Both the position numbers and the translations under genes were made by a program. From positions 15,294 to 79,293 of the forward strand of contig CAYMUW010000010.1 in assembly GCA_964393865.1 (NCBI GenBank): 64,000 nucleotides of DNA. The letters are read 5' to 3'. This DNA comes from Suilimivivens sp964393865 (GTDB taxonomy: Bacteria; Bacillota; Clostridia; Lachnospirales; Lachnospiraceae). This document shows positions 32,565-42,557 of the stretch, one piece after another (position 1 is the stretch's first letter; each line of letters opens with the position of its first letter). Under the pieces are notes generated by a model that did not search any database, was not told the origin of the DNA, and saw only the letters and a list, made by a program, of their open reading frames with translations.

Positions 32565-35500
32565 ATGAAAAGCTTATGGAACGACGGATGGTCTTTTTTG
32601 AGAACAGGGCCGGAAACGGAGCCGGCAGAGGTTTTGATGCGCAAGCAGGACTTTGTACCTGTAGATATTCCTCATGACTGGCTGATTTATGATTCTCAAA
32701 GGCTTTATGAGGATGGAACCGGATGGTATCGGAAGTCTTTTGTCCGGGAGGCAGGGGAAGCCCAAAGAGTCTTTCTTGTCTTTGAGGGAGTTTATATGGA
32801 TAGTACCGTCTACGTAAACGGAAAGCGGGCCGGTGAATGGAAGTATGGCTATTCTTCCTTTACGGTGGAGATTTCTGCCTTTTTGGAGCAGGGTGAAAAT
32901 GAAATTCTGGTAAGAGTCTGCTTTAAAAGTCCCAACAGCAGGTGGTATTCCGGTGCAGGAATTTACCGGAATGTGTGGCTGAAAACCACGGGACTAATCT
33001 GTATAGAAGAAAACGGGGTCTATATCAGTACCGAAAGGCAGCGGGAGGATTTCCTGCTGTGGGTGGAGACAGCGGTTGATGCTTCTGACAGGGAACATGA
33101 CTATCAAGTGACGCACAGGTTGTTTTGGGGAGAAGAGGAGATTCCACTTGCCGGAATAGGCTGTCAGGACAGCTGGCAGGAATTTCTGGTGAAAAATCCC
33201 TGCCTGTGGGATGTGGATTCTCCGGTACTGTATACGCTGCAAACGGCATTGGAGGTGGAAGGCCGAATCGTACAGGAGGAAAGCTGTCAGTTCGGTTTCC
33301 GGTATACGGAATTTAACCCTGATAAGGGATTTTTCTTAAACGGCAGGCATTTGAAGCTGAACGGCGTCTGCGAGCATCATGATTTGGGAGCGCTGGGGGC
33401 AGCCTTTAACCGCTCTGCCATGAGACGGAAGTTCAGAAAGCTTAAGAAAATGGGTGTAAATGCAGTGCGCGGGTCTCATAACATGATGGCGCCGGGCTTT
33501 GTGGAGCTTGCCGATGAGATGGGGATTTTGCTGATCTCGGAAGCCTTTGATATGTGGGAGCGGTCGAAAACCACTTACGATTACGGCAGGTTTTTTAAGG
33601 AATGGCATGAGAGGGACATTTGTTCATGGGTATGCCGTGACCGCAATCACCCCAGCGTGATTATGTGGAGTATCGGAAATGAAATCTATGATACCCATGC
33701 GGATGAGCGGGGGCAGGAGCTTACGAAGGAGCTGAAAACACTGGTAGAGCAGTATGACCCTTGGGGAAATGCCCGGGTTACCATAGGCTCCAACTATATG
33801 CCGTGGGACAATGCACAGAAGTGTGCGGATATTGTAAAGATAGCAGGCTATAATTACTCGGAAAAGTATTACGAAAAGCATCACAGAGAGCATCCGGACT
33901 GGGTGATATACGGAAGTGAAACCTCGTCCATTGTGCAGAGCAGAGGAGTCTACCATTTTCCTTTAAGGGCGGGAATTTTGTCGGAGGATGATCTGCAGTG
34001 TTCCGCACTTGGCAACAGCATAACAAGCTGGGGAGCCAGGTCTATGGAAAGCTGTATTTCCGTTGACCGGGATACCCCTTTTTCCATGGGACAATTTCTT
34101 TGGACGGGCTTTGATTATATCGGTGAGCCTACGCCCTACCATACCAAAAACTCCTATTTCGGACAGCTTGACACGGCGGGTTTTCCCAAGGATTCCTATT
34201 ATGTGTGGCAGTCGGCGTGGACGGATTATCGAAACAGTCCTATGGTGCATATTTTTCCTTATTGGGATTTTAACCCAGGGCAGCTGATTGATGTCCGGGT
34301 TTGCTCCAATGCTCCCTATGTGGAGCTGTTTTTAAACGGGAAAAGTCTGGGAAGACAGTCCCTTTCTCATGAGCCCGGAAGCAGCGGCAAAATTATAGCG
34401 GATTATCAGGTGCCCTATGAGGAGGGCGTGCTTAAGGCCGAGGCATACGACGGGAATGGGTGCAGGATTGCAGCGGATGAGAGATGTTCCTTCGGCAATT
34501 CGGCACGGATCGTAATACATCCTGAAAATACGGAGGTCAAGGCAGACGGACGGGACCTTTTGTTCCTGGAAATCGGCACCCTTGATGAAAAAGGAAATCC
34601 TGTGGAGAACAGCTGTGACCGGGTGCAGGTGGAGGTGCAGGGAGCCGGAAGACTGATAGGTCTTGACAATGGAGACAGTACAGATTACGACAGCTACAAG
34701 GGCAAAAGCCGCAGGCTGTTTAACGGAAAGCTTTTGGCAATCATTCAATCCAACTGTCAGCCGGGAGACATTTTGGTTAAGGTGAACGGAAAGGGACTTG
34801 CAGGCGTTTCCCTGACCTGCCACAGTGTTATGGATGTGACGCAGAATGCTTTGAATACGAAAGAAAAGCCTTCCGCCGCAAGAGAAGAAAACAAAGACCT
34901 GCCTGTGATTACCGGCAAAAGGGAAGAAATTCCCGTGCGAAAAATCACATTGCTTGCCGGGGATGGACGGGAGTTTGACAGGGACAAAAGGACTCTGACG
35001 GTGCAGGCTAAAATTGAGCCGGAAGATGCCGATGACAGGGAGCTGATCTTTCAGGCGGTCAATGATTATGGCGTAACCTCCAATCTGGTGACGGTGGCTT
35101 CTGAGGGCAGTCAGGCAGTGCTGACGGCAATCGGAGACGGAGAGTTCAGACTGCGGTGTATGTCGCGAAGCGGAACGGATGCTGTTCGTCTGATTTCCCA
35201 GTTGGAGTTTCGCATTCAGGGCCTGGGTAAGGCCTATTTGGACCCCTATGATTTTATAGCCGGGAGTCTGTATACCGGAGTGAAAGGAGAAGCGGGGAAC
35301 GGAAATGAAAGAGGCGTGGCAACTGCCAGAGACGGGGAAACCGTGGTGTCCTACGGCGGAATTGATTTTGGAACGGTAGGTTCCGACGAGATAACGGTGC
35401 CCATCTTTGCACTGGATGGAAATGCCTATCCCATTCAGATCTGGGAGGGGATTCCCGGCGAGCCGGAAAGTGAACTTCTGGCGGATGTGGTTTATCAGAA

Positions 35501-35993
35501 GCCGTCAATCTGGAATGTTTATCAGGAGGAGACCTGGAAGCTGAATAAGCCGGTGAAGGGGATTAACACCATCAGCTTTCTGCTGAGGCAGAAGGTACAT
35601 ATCAAGGGGTTTTCCTTTACCCGCTATGAAAAGGCATGGATGGAACTGAGCGCAGCTTCTGCAGATGCAGTGTACGGCGACAGCTTCCGTATGGAAGAGG
35701 ACAGAGTAGAGGAAATCGGCAATAATGTCTCGCTGGAATTCAGAGACATGAACTTTGGGGAAAAGGGAGCCAGCGGCCTGACGATTTGCGGGCGGGCGGC
35801 AAAAGGAAGCAATACCATTCATGTCCGGTTCTTTGACGGCGAAACGGAGAATAAACAGATTGTGGAGTTTGGACAATGCGCAGAATATGAGGAGCAGACC
35901 TTTTCGCTTGCTCCTGTAATGGGAAAGGTTACGGTAACCTTTGTGTTTATGCCGGGCAGCTGTTTTGATTTCCGGTCATTTCGGTTTACATAA
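32565..35993 (+). CDS. Glycoside hydrolase family 2 enzyme with C-terminal CBM-like modules
   Basis: GH2 hydrolase of 1142 residues. The N-terminal sugar-binding jelly roll (about 1-165), an Ig-like domain (to about 260) and the TIM barrel (to about 560) carry acid/base Glu373 (MWSIGNEIYDT) and nucleophile Glu452 (VIYGSETSS). A DUF4982-like Ig domain follows (about 575-640), then a linker. Two modules of about 130 residues at the end (from about 900) look like CBM6-type domains (KAYLDPYDFIAGSLYTG; FGEKGASGLTICG). It has no signal peptide. The start follows GGAG at a normal distance; the open frame begins at 32529. Activity could be beta-galactosidase or another exo-glycosidase; substrate inferred only from the locus. 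Confidence 0.85.
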   Translation: MKSLWNDGWSFLRTGPETEPAEVLMRKQDFVPVDIPHDWLIYDSQRLYEDGTGWYRKSFVREAGEAQRVFLVFEGVYMDSTVYVNGKRAGEWKYGYSSFTVEISAFLEQGENEILVRVCFKSPNSRWYSGAGIYRNVWLKTTGLICIEENGVYISTERQREDFLLWVETAVDASDREHDYQVTHRLFWGEEEIPLAGIGCQDSWQEFLVKNPCLWDVDSPVLYTLQTALEVEGRIVQEESCQFGFRYTEFNPDKGFFLNGRHLKLNGVCEHHDLGALGAAFNRSAMRRKFRKLKKMGVNAVRGSHNMMAPGFVELADEMGILLISEAFDMWERSKTTYDYGRFFKEWHERDICSWVCRDRNHPSVIMWSIGNEIYDTHADERGQELTKELKTLVEQYDPWGNARVTIGSNYMPWDNAQKCADIVKIAGYNYSEKYYEKHHREHPDWVIYGSETSSIVQSRGVYHFPLRAGILSEDDLQCSALGNSITSWGARSMESCISVDRDTPFSMGQFLWTGFDYIGEPTPYHTKNSYFGQLDTAGFPKDSYYVWQSAWTDYRNSPMVHIFPYWDFNPGQLIDVRVCSNAPYVELFLNGKSLGRQSLSHEPGSSGKIIADYQVPYEEGVLKAEAYDGNGCRIAADERCSFGNSARIVIHPENTEVKADGRDLLFLEIGTLDEKGNPVENSCDRVQVEVQGAGRLIGLDNGDSTDYDSYKGKSRRLFNGKLLAIIQSNCQPGDILVKVNGKGLAGVSLTCHSVMDVTQNALNTKEKPSAAREENKDLPVITGKREEIPVRKITLLAGDGREFDRDKRTLTVQAKIEPEDADDRELIFQAVNDYGVTSNLVTVASEGSQAVLTAIGDGEFRLRCMSRSGTDAVRLISQLEFRIQGLGKAYLDPYDFIAGSLYTGVKGEAGNGNERGVATARDGETVVSYGGIDFGTVGSDEITVPIFALDGNAYPIQIWEGIPGEPESELLADVVYQKPSIWNVYQEETWKLNKPVKGINTISFLLRQKVHIKGFSFTRYEKAWMELSAASADAVYGDSFRMEEDRVEEIGNNVSLEFRDMNFGEKGASGLTICGRAAKGSNTIHVRFFDGETENKQIVEFGQCAEYEEQTFSLAPVMGKVTVTFVFMPGSCFDFRSFRFT

Positions 35994-36056
35994 TGCAGTG
36001 TTTGCCCGATGTCACAGATGCCTAGACAGAATCCTGCCTTTTCAATAAGGAGAATG

Positions 36057-36923
36057 CTACCGTTCAATCTTATTAAGATTTTTGTATTCGGAGGGGGTAC
36101 AATTTTTAGCAGCCTTAAAGATCCGGTTAAAGGTGGAAAGACTGTTAAAGCCGGAACGCATGGCAACCTCTGTTATGGAAATGTTGGGGTTAATCAGAAG
36201 ACGCTCTGCGTGTGCAATGCGTTTTTGTGTCAGATATTCGTAGCAGGACATATTGGCAAACTGCTTGAACAGGCGGGCAAAATGAAATTTGGAAAAGCCT
36301 GCCAGATCGGCCAGCTGGTCTACCGTAATATTTTCGGTACAATGATCGGTGATGTAGTTGCACACCGTCATAAATTTCTCTACATATTCGTGCTGCTTGT
36401 TGTGAGTGATACCGGGGAATTTGGTATTGGCATTAAAGTTGGCGCGTCCCAGAGTTACAAAAAAACGAATCATCAGAGAATAAACGCATGCCTCGGTAAG
36501 AGGCATGGGGTTGTCATATTCCCGGGTCAGCTCATACAGATAAAACTGCAGCTTGCTGTTAAGCTCGGGATACTCTTCTTTGGTAATCAGGGTATAGGGA
36601 AGAAGAGTGTGAAGCATGGAATCCATGCCGTTAACATTACAGATCAGGCTGTAGTCGAACAGCATAATGAGACGTTCGCCGGAAGCGGGCGCAATCAGCT
36701 CGTGCAGAGTTCCCGGCGGCGTGATCCAGATATCTCCTTCGTGAAAGGTATGGGGAGTGCCGTCTATAATCACGGTATATTCGTTCTCAATGGGCATAAT
36801 GATTTCCAGAGCGGTATGCCAATGGATGGGATAATTTTCCACTTCCTTATTATGATAAAGCTTTAGACCGTTCAGAGCGTCATAAGCAACTGTTTCATGT
36901 ATTCCGTTAAGTATCTTGATCAT
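36057..36923 (-). CDS. AraC-family regulator with cupin domain (glycan locus)
   Basis: Regulator of 288 residues. The N-terminal cupin domain has the HWHTALEIIMPIENEYTVIIDG, GDIWITPPGTLHEL pattern of sugar-responsive AraC proteins. The C-terminal paired helix-turn-helix reads ITVDQLADLAGFSKFHFARLFKQ and ISITEVAMRSGFNSLSTFNRIFKA. The start at 36923 is supported by GAGGGTAAAT just upstream on the minus strand; the frame extends to 36974. It is divergent from GH3-GH67-LplBC and convergent with the GH2 gene, so it probably activates the glucuronoxylan genes through the 450-base intergenic region. Confidence 0.9.
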   Translation of the reverse strand: MIKILNGIHETVAYDALNGLKLYHNKEVENYPIHWHTALEIIMPIENEYTVIIDGTPHTFHEGDIWITPPGTLHELIAPASGERLIMLFDYSLICNVNGMDSMLHTLLPYTLITKEEYPELNSKLQFYLYELTREYDNPMPLTEACVYSLMIRFFVTLGRANFNANTKFPGITHNKQHEYVEKFMTVCNYITDHCTENITVDQLADLAGFSKFHFARLFKQFANMSCYEYLTQKRIAHAERLLINPNISITEVAMRSGFNSLSTFNRIFKAAKNCTPSEYKNLNKIER

Positions 36924-37374
36924 ATTTACCCTCATTTCCGAATTGTTTCGGTGTATAAAAGCCAGCTTTTGCATTTCACATTTGTCTTAGGCGGCGGAAA
37001 AACGCCACACTTGTAGTGTAAGTCCATTTTTATTTTTTGGCAAGATCAAATCAAATATTGCTAATTTGCTAAATGGTCAAAATGTACAAAATCTTTCTCT
37101 TAAAAATCCCATAAGTTGAAAAAAGTGCAGAATAAATGGAAAAAATCAATGGATATTCTAAAAAAATACGAAAAAACAGGTAAAATAAAATAGCAAAAAA
37201 TAATTAATAAAATTTCTCACTGACGAGACTTTAGCAATATTTGATGAGAAAAAAACAAGATATAAGAAGAAAAGGATGGCAAATTGAAATATAATTCTAA
37301 TATATTTATGGGGAAATGTGTACAAATTGCTAATAGCTATGGAATAATCATAGTTTACTGATAGGAGAGTTTGC
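36924..37374. promoter_or_regulatory. AT-rich divergent control region with 15-bp inverted repeat
   Basis: This 451-base region between the AraC and GH3 genes holds no gene. ATCAAATATTGCTAA (37050-37064) recurs exactly on the other strand as TTAGCAATATTTGAT (37231-37245), 180 bases away. TTGCTAA repeats at 37066-37072 and 37327-37333. A -10-like TATAAT is at 37290-37295 without a good -35, as expected for an activator-dependent promoter. A 13-bp palindrome, ACACTTGTAGTGT, at 37007-37019 lies before the AraC gene. These are candidate AraC-protein sites. Confidence 0.6.
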
Positions 37375-39531
37375 ATGGAACTGGTAAGAAATGAAGCAAA
37401 GAACGAAGAGTACAGAGAACGTGCGCGTAAGCTGGTAGCCCAGATGACTCTGGAGGAAAAGGCCTTTCAGACGGTCAATGGGGCGGCTGCAATCGAGAGA
37501 CTGGGAATCAAGGCATATAATTGGTGGAATGAGGCGCTGCACGGCGTTGCAAGGGCAGGTGTAGCAACGGTTTTTCCGCAGGCAATATCACTGGCAGCGA
37601 CCTTCGATGAGGATTTTATTGAGAAGGTGGCGGATGCCATTTCCACAGAGGGCCGGGCCAAGTTTAATATGCAGCAGGAATATGATGATACGGATATTTA
37701 CAAGGGCTTAACCTTCTGGTCGCCTAATGTGAATATTTTCAGAGATCCCAGATGGGGAAGAGGACATGAGACCTTTGGAGAAGACCCTTATCTTACTTCC
37801 AGACTGGGCGTGCGGTTTGTGGAAGGGCTGCAGGGGCATGATGAGAATTATATGAAGGCAGCGGCATGTGCCAAGCATTTTGCGGTACATAGCGGTCCTG
37901 AGGATCTTCGCCACAGCTTTAATGCGGTGGTAAGCAGGCAGGATTTGTATGAGACATACCTTCCCGCCTTTAAAGCGTGTGTGAAGGAAGCTAAGGTGGA
38001 AGCAGTGATGGGCGCTTACAACAGAACCAACGGCGATCCCTGCTGCGGAAATAAGGTTCTGCTTCAGGATATACTGCGTAAGGAATGGGGCTTTAAAGGA
38101 CACGTGGTATCCGACTGTTGGGCGATTAAGGATTTCCATGAAGGCCATGGCGTTACAGGCGGTCCTCTTGAATCCGTAGCAATGGCAGTGAACAACGGAT
38201 GCGACCTGAACTGCGGACAGCTGTTTGTCTATGTGGCAGAGGCCGTAAAGCAGGGAATGGTTTCTGAGGAGAGACTGGATGAGGCTTTGGTTAATCTGTT
38301 TACCGCAAGAATGAAGCTGGGCGTCTTCGACGAGAAGGGAAGCACACCCTATGATGATATTCCTTTTACCGTGGTTGACTCTATGGAAATGAAAGCGTTG
38401 AATCTTGAGGCGGCAGAAAAGTGTATCACACTTTTGAAGAATGAAAATGATCTGCTTCCTCTTGACAAATCAAAGATTAAAACAATTGGAATTATAGGAC
38501 CCAATGCAGATAATCGTAAAGCACTGGTAGGCAACTATGAGGGAACCGCATCCCGGTACTACACAATTTCCGAAGGGATTCAGGATTATGTAGGCGATGA
38601 TGTAAGGGTGCTGGTATCTGAGGGCTGTCATCTTTATAAGGACAGCATCAGCAATCTGAGCAAGGGAAGAGATCGTATTTCGGAAGTGAAGGGCGTATGT
38701 GCGGCAAGTGATGTGGTTGTGCTTTGTCTGGGACTTGACTCCGGCTTGGAGGGAGAAGAAGGAGACGAAGGCAATCAGTACGCCAGCGGCGACAAGCCTA
38801 ATTTAAATCTTCCCGGCAAGCAGCAGGAAATTTTGGAAACGGCATACGAGAGCGGCAAACCGGTTGTTCTGGTTCTTCTGTCAGGAAGCGCCCTGGCAGT
38901 TAATTGGGCTGATGAGCATATACCGGCAATTATTCAGGGCTGGTATCCCGGCGCCCAAGGCGGAAAGGCAATTGCAAGAGTTTTATTTGGAGAGAAAAAC
39001 CCGGAAGGAAGGCTGCCCATTACCTTCTACAGAAGCACGGAGGAGCTGCCTGAATTTACGGATTATACGATGAAGGGAAGAACTTATCGATATATGGAAG
39101 GCGAAGCTTTATATCCTTTTGGATACGGCTTATCCTACACCAGCTTTACATATAGCAGTCCCAAGGTTTCGACGGATACAGTAGGTGAAGATGGCATAAC
39201 GGTCAGTGCGGTTTTGACCAATGACGGACGCTGTGAGGGCACGGAAACCGTTCAGGTGTATGTCAAAGCAGACAGAGCAGGAACGCCCAATGCCCAGCTT
39301 AAGGGCATCCGCAAGGTGACCCTGAAGCCGGGGGAAAGTAAGGAAATCTCTGTTAAGCTGCCCCTTGAAGCCTTTGCGCTGTATGATGAGCAGGCTGTGA
39401 ACCGGGTTTCTGAGGGAAATTATCTGATTTATATCGGCGGCAGCCAGCCTGACAGCCGCAGCGAGAAGCTGACAGGAAAGAAGATTGCATCGCTTCAGGT
39501 GACAGCGGAACAGGAATTTGTTCTGGAGTAG
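37375..39531 (+). CDS. Glycoside hydrolase family 3 (beta-xylosidase/beta-glucosidase type)
   Basis: Exo-acting GH3 of 718 residues. The N-terminal TIM-barrel domain (about 1-300) has NWWNEALHGVARAG, WSPNVNIFRDPRWGRGHETFGEDP, and KHFAVHSGPEDLRHSF with the KHF motif. The nucleophile is Asp247 in VVSDCWAIKDF. The C-terminal alpha/beta sandwich (about 335-560) includes a conserved acidic loop (GLDSGLEGEEGDEGNQ), and a fibronectin-III-like domain follows (about 600-715). NEALHG with that acidic loop is common in the beta-xylosidase branch. No signal peptide; start supported by AGGAGAG. It is followed after 11 bases by the GH67 gene, so it probably cleaves xylo-oligosaccharides in the cytoplasm. 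Confidence 0.93.
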   Translation: MELVRNEAKNEEYRERARKLVAQMTLEEKAFQTVNGAAAIERLGIKAYNWWNEALHGVARAGVATVFPQAISLAATFDEDFIEKVADAISTEGRAKFNMQQEYDDTDIYKGLTFWSPNVNIFRDPRWGRGHETFGEDPYLTSRLGVRFVEGLQGHDENYMKAAACAKHFAVHSGPEDLRHSFNAVVSRQDLYETYLPAFKACVKEAKVEAVMGAYNRTNGDPCCGNKVLLQDILRKEWGFKGHVVSDCWAIKDFHEGHGVTGGPLESVAMAVNNGCDLNCGQLFVYVAEAVKQGMVSEERLDEALVNLFTARMKLGVFDEKGSTPYDDIPFTVVDSMEMKALNLEAAEKCITLLKNENDLLPLDKSKIKTIGIIGPNADNRKALVGNYEGTASRYYTISEGIQDYVGDDVRVLVSEGCHLYKDSISNLSKGRDRISEVKGVCAASDVVVLCLGLDSGLEGEEGDEGNQYASGDKPNLNLPGKQQEILETAYESGKPVVLVLLSGSALAVNWADEHIPAIIQGWYPGAQGGKAIARVLFGEKNPEGRLPITFYRSTEELPEFTDYTMKGRTYRYMEGEALYPFGYGLSYTSFTYSSPKVSTDTVGEDGITVSAVLTNDGRCEGTETVQVYVKADRAGTPNAQLKGIRKVTLKPGESKEISVKLPLEAFALYDEQAVNRVSEGNYLIYIGGSQPDSRSEKLTGKKIASLQVTAEQEFVLE

Positions 39532-39542
39532 GAGGAAAATGC

Positions 39543-41537
39543 ATGGGATTTGAACAGGCATGGCTTTCCTATGAACCGGGGAAGGTTTCGACAGAGTGGT
39601 CCTGTATCCATAAGATTTATGCGGACCGAAAGGGACGTGTCATAGAATGTGCCGTATCTGAACTTAAGGCGGCTTTTGCTGGAATAACGGGTAATGATCA
39701 TGTGCTGTGTGCGGATATGCCGGAAGCAGGTGGTGAAACAGCCGGGAGCATTCTTTTTCAACAGGAGGATGCTTTGAAGGAAGGCGGTTATCATCTCTTT
39801 GAACAGGAGGAAGCCCTGATAATCGGGGCCTCCGATGACAGCGGCTTTTTGTATGGAGCCTTTGAGCTGATTAAGCAGCTTCAATTGGGGAATTCCTATC
39901 TGGGGCTGGATATCCGCAAAGAACCGGTGATGCCGCTTAGGATGCTGAACCATTGGGACAATATGGACGGCAGTATTGAAAGAGGCTATTCGGGAAATTC
40001 CTTTTTCTTTGACAAGGATGAAATTCTGGTAGACGAGCGGACGGTTACCTATGCCAGATTGCTTGCCTCGGTGGGAATTAACGGTACGGTAATCAATAAC
40101 GTAAACGTCAAGGATGCCGCAACATGGCTGATTACAGATAAATATTTTGATAAACTCCGTCAAATGTCAGAAATTTTTGCGGATTACGGTATTAAGCTTT
40201 TTCTATCGTTAAACTATGCAGCCCCCATAGAGCTGGGAGAGCTGGACAGTGCCGATCCTTTATCGGAAGAGGTAAGGGAGTGGTGGCAGCGGCGAATGAA
40301 GCTTGTTTTTGAACAGATACCCAATTTGGGAGGCTTTCTGATTAAAGCCGACTCGGAAGGGCGTCCCGGACCTTTTACATATGGAAGGACTCATGCGGAC
40401 GGAGCCAATATGCTGGCCCGGGCGGCAGAGTCTTACGGAGGACTGATTATTTGGCGCTGCTTTGTATATAACTGCAGGCAGGACTGGCGGGACTATAAGA
40501 CCGACAGGGCCAGATCAGGCTATGACAACTTTATAGAGCTTGACGGTACCTTCCACGACAATGTGATTTTACAGATCAAAAACGGGCCTATGGATTTTCA
40601 GGTCAGAGAGCCGGTACATCCCCTTTTTGGCGGGCTGAAAGCCACCAATCAGATGCTGGAGGTGCAGATTGCACAGGAATATACAGGGCAGCAGCGGCAT
40701 GTATGCTATCTCATTCCGATGTTTCAGCAGGTTTTAGGTTTTCGTACCTATGTAGCAGAGACTGGCGATCTGGTGGAGGATATCGTATCGGGAAAGACCT
40801 TTCAACAGGCGAAATGCGGTATGACAGCGGTGGCCAACACCGGAAATGACGAGAATTGGACCGGACATGATCTGGCAGCGGCCAATCTTTACGGATTTGG
40901 CAGACTTGCATTTGAGCCTTCGGCTTCGGCAGAAGAGCTGGCAGAGGAATGGATCGTGAGAACCTTTGGAGAGGATCGCCAGGTCCGGGAAGTACTGCTT
41001 TTCATTTTGATGAATTCCTGGAAGGCTTACGAGATGTACAGTGCACCGTTGGGAATTGGGTGGATGGTCAATCCCGGTTATCATTACGGACCTAACGTGG
41101 ATGGTTATGAATATGACCGTTGGGGAACCTATCACCGGGCCGATCATCAGGGAATTGGAGTTGACAGAAGCCATCTTGGAACCGGATATGCAGGGCTTTA
41201 CAGGGAGCCGAATGCTTCTAAGTATGACAGCCCGGAAAGCTGTCCCGACGAGCTGCTGCTTTTCTTTCACCATATGCCGTATCATCACAGGCTGCAAAGC
41301 GGCAAGACGGTCATTCAGCATATATACGACACTCATTTTGAAGGGGTGGAACTGGTAGATGAGATGGTAAAGCGGTTTGAAACTCTGGAAGGAAAGCTGC
41401 CGGAGAAGGTTTACCGGAGGATGCTGGAAAGGTTTCTGCATCAGAAGGAGCATTCCAGAGAATGGAGAGATCAGATCAACACCTATTTTTACCGCAAGAG
41501 CGGTATTCCCGATGAAAAGGGAAGAAAGATTTATTAA
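39543..41537 (+). CDS. aguA: GH67 alpha-glucuronidase
   Basis: Removes (4-O-methyl)glucuronic acid from the non-reducing end of xylo-oligosaccharides; 664 residues, intracellular. The catalytic set of the family is visible: general acid Glu272 in KADSEGRPGP, and the two base carboxylates Asp351 in GPMDFQVREP and Glu379 in AQEYTGQ, with the 28-residue spacing of known enzymes. Other family blocks are PLRMLNHWDNMDGSIERGYSG and NGTVINNVN near the N-terminus. It lies in a run of GH3, GH67 and three importer genes, typical of aldouronate use. It supplies glucuronate to the uxaC/uxuAB pathway farther along. Confidence 0.96.
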   Translation: MGFEQAWLSYEPGKVSTEWSCIHKIYADRKGRVIECAVSELKAAFAGITGNDHVLCADMPEAGGETAGSILFQQEDALKEGGYHLFEQEEALIIGASDDSGFLYGAFELIKQLQLGNSYLGLDIRKEPVMPLRMLNHWDNMDGSIERGYSGNSFFFDKDEILVDERTVTYARLLASVGINGTVINNVNVKDAATWLITDKYFDKLRQMSEIFADYGIKLFLSLNYAAPIELGELDSADPLSEEVREWWQRRMKLVFEQIPNLGGFLIKADSEGRPGPFTYGRTHADGANMLARAAESYGGLIIWRCFVYNCRQDWRDYKTDRARSGYDNFIELDGTFHDNVILQIKNGPMDFQVREPVHPLFGGLKATNQMLEVQIAQEYTGQQRHVCYLIPMFQQVLGFRTYVAETGDLVEDIVSGKTFQQAKCGMTAVANTGNDENWTGHDLAAANLYGFGRLAFEPSASAEELAEEWIVRTFGEDRQVREVLLFILMNSWKAYEMYSAPLGIGWMVNPGYHYGPNVDGYEYDRWGTYHRADHQGIGVDRSHLGTGYAGLYREPNASKYDSPESCPDELLLFFHHMPYHHRLQSGKTVIQHIYDTHFEGVELVDEMVKRFETLEGKLPEKVYRRMLERFLHQKEHSREWRDQINTYFYRKSGIPDEKGRKIY

Positions 41538-41600
41538 CGAAGGATTTTCGGTTGGGATGGAAAGAAAACGAAATAGTGAAGGATTTTGGGAGGTGTTACA

Positions 41601-42557
41601 ATGAAGGCTAAGGCGAAAACAAATAAACCGGCCGTCACAAGTAAAAAAAGTACCAGTGCGTATCTGAAAAGATACTGGCAGCTGTACCTGCTTCTGCTTT
41701 TACCGCTTCTGTATTTGCTGATCTTCAAATATATCCCTATGGTATATATTCAGATCGCATTTAAGAAGTACAGTATCGTGGAAAGTATTTGGAAGCTGCC
41801 CTGGGCAAAGAATCACGGATTTGAGTATTTTATTCAGGCGTTTAAAAGCAATGATTTCCGTTGCGCACTGCGAAATACCGTGTGCCTGAACCTGCTGGAT
41901 CTGGTGATCGGTTTCCCTGCACCGATTATTTTTGCATTGATCTTGAACGAATTGTGCTTTAAACGTTTTAAGAAGGTTGTGCAGACGATTGCTTATATGC
42001 CTCACTTCCTTTCATGGGTCATCATTTACAGCCTGGCTTTGCAGCTGTTTGCTCCCGGTGAAGGTTTGGTTAATATGTTGATCGAGAAGCTGGGCGGAAC
42101 ATCAATTCCGTTCCTGAATGATGCGGCTCACTGGATCGGCACATACATCGGCGTAGGCGTATGGCAGAATTTCGGCTGGGGTTCCATCGTATATCTTGCG
42201 GCAATCGCCAGCATTAATTCGGAGCTGTACGAGGCAGCCTCCGTGGATGGTGCGGGACGTTTCCGCAAAATGTGGCATATCACCCTTCCGGGTATCAAGC
42301 CTACTATTGTTGTGTTGTTGATTATGAATTTGGGTAATATTCTGGGAAGCAGCTTTGATCGTCCTTTTGCATTCCAGAACAATCTGGTTATGAACGTGGC
42401 AGACGTAATTTCCACCTATGTATACCGAACCGGTATTAAGGGATTGCAGTTTTCTTTGACCACTGCGGTAGGTCTGTTCCAGTCTGTGGTTGGCGTGTTC
42501 TTCCTGCTGACGGCTAACTGGCTGTCCAGAAAGCTTGGAGAAAGGGGGATTTGGTAA
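41601..42557 (+). CDS. lplB: ABC transporter permease, LplB type
   Basis: Inner-membrane permease of 318 residues with six helices, the first at about 30-55 after a basic N-terminus. The EAA loop with conserved Gly reads SINSELYEAASVDGAGRFRKMWHITLPGIKP. It resembles the LplB/YteP class that imports aldouronates and other large oligosaccharides. The start is after GGGAGG. The stop overlaps the next permease start (TAATG). No ATPase is in the operon; such systems share an MsmX-type ATPase encoded elsewhere. Confidence 0.93.
   Translation: MKAKAKTNKPAVTSKKSTSAYLKRYWQLYLLLLLPLLYLLIFKYIPMVYIQIAFKKYSIVESIWKLPWAKNHGFEYFIQAFKSNDFRCALRNTVCLNLLDLVIGFPAPIIFALILNELCFKRFKKVVQTIAYMPHFLSWVIIYSLALQLFAPGEGLVNMLIEKLGGTSIPFLNDAAHWIGTYIGVGVWQNFGWGSIVYLAAIASINSELYEAASVDGAGRFRKMWHITLPGIKPTIVVLLIMNLGNILGSSFDRPFAFQNNLVMNVADVISTYVYRTGIKGLQFSLTTAVGLFQSVVGVFFLLTANWLSRKLGERGIW

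Noticed and set aside
36009..36866. 285-codon open frame on the plus strand
   Set aside because: It is antisense to the AraC regulator, which has clear cupin and helix-turn-helix parts; the plus-strand product has no recognisable feature and no ribosome binding site.
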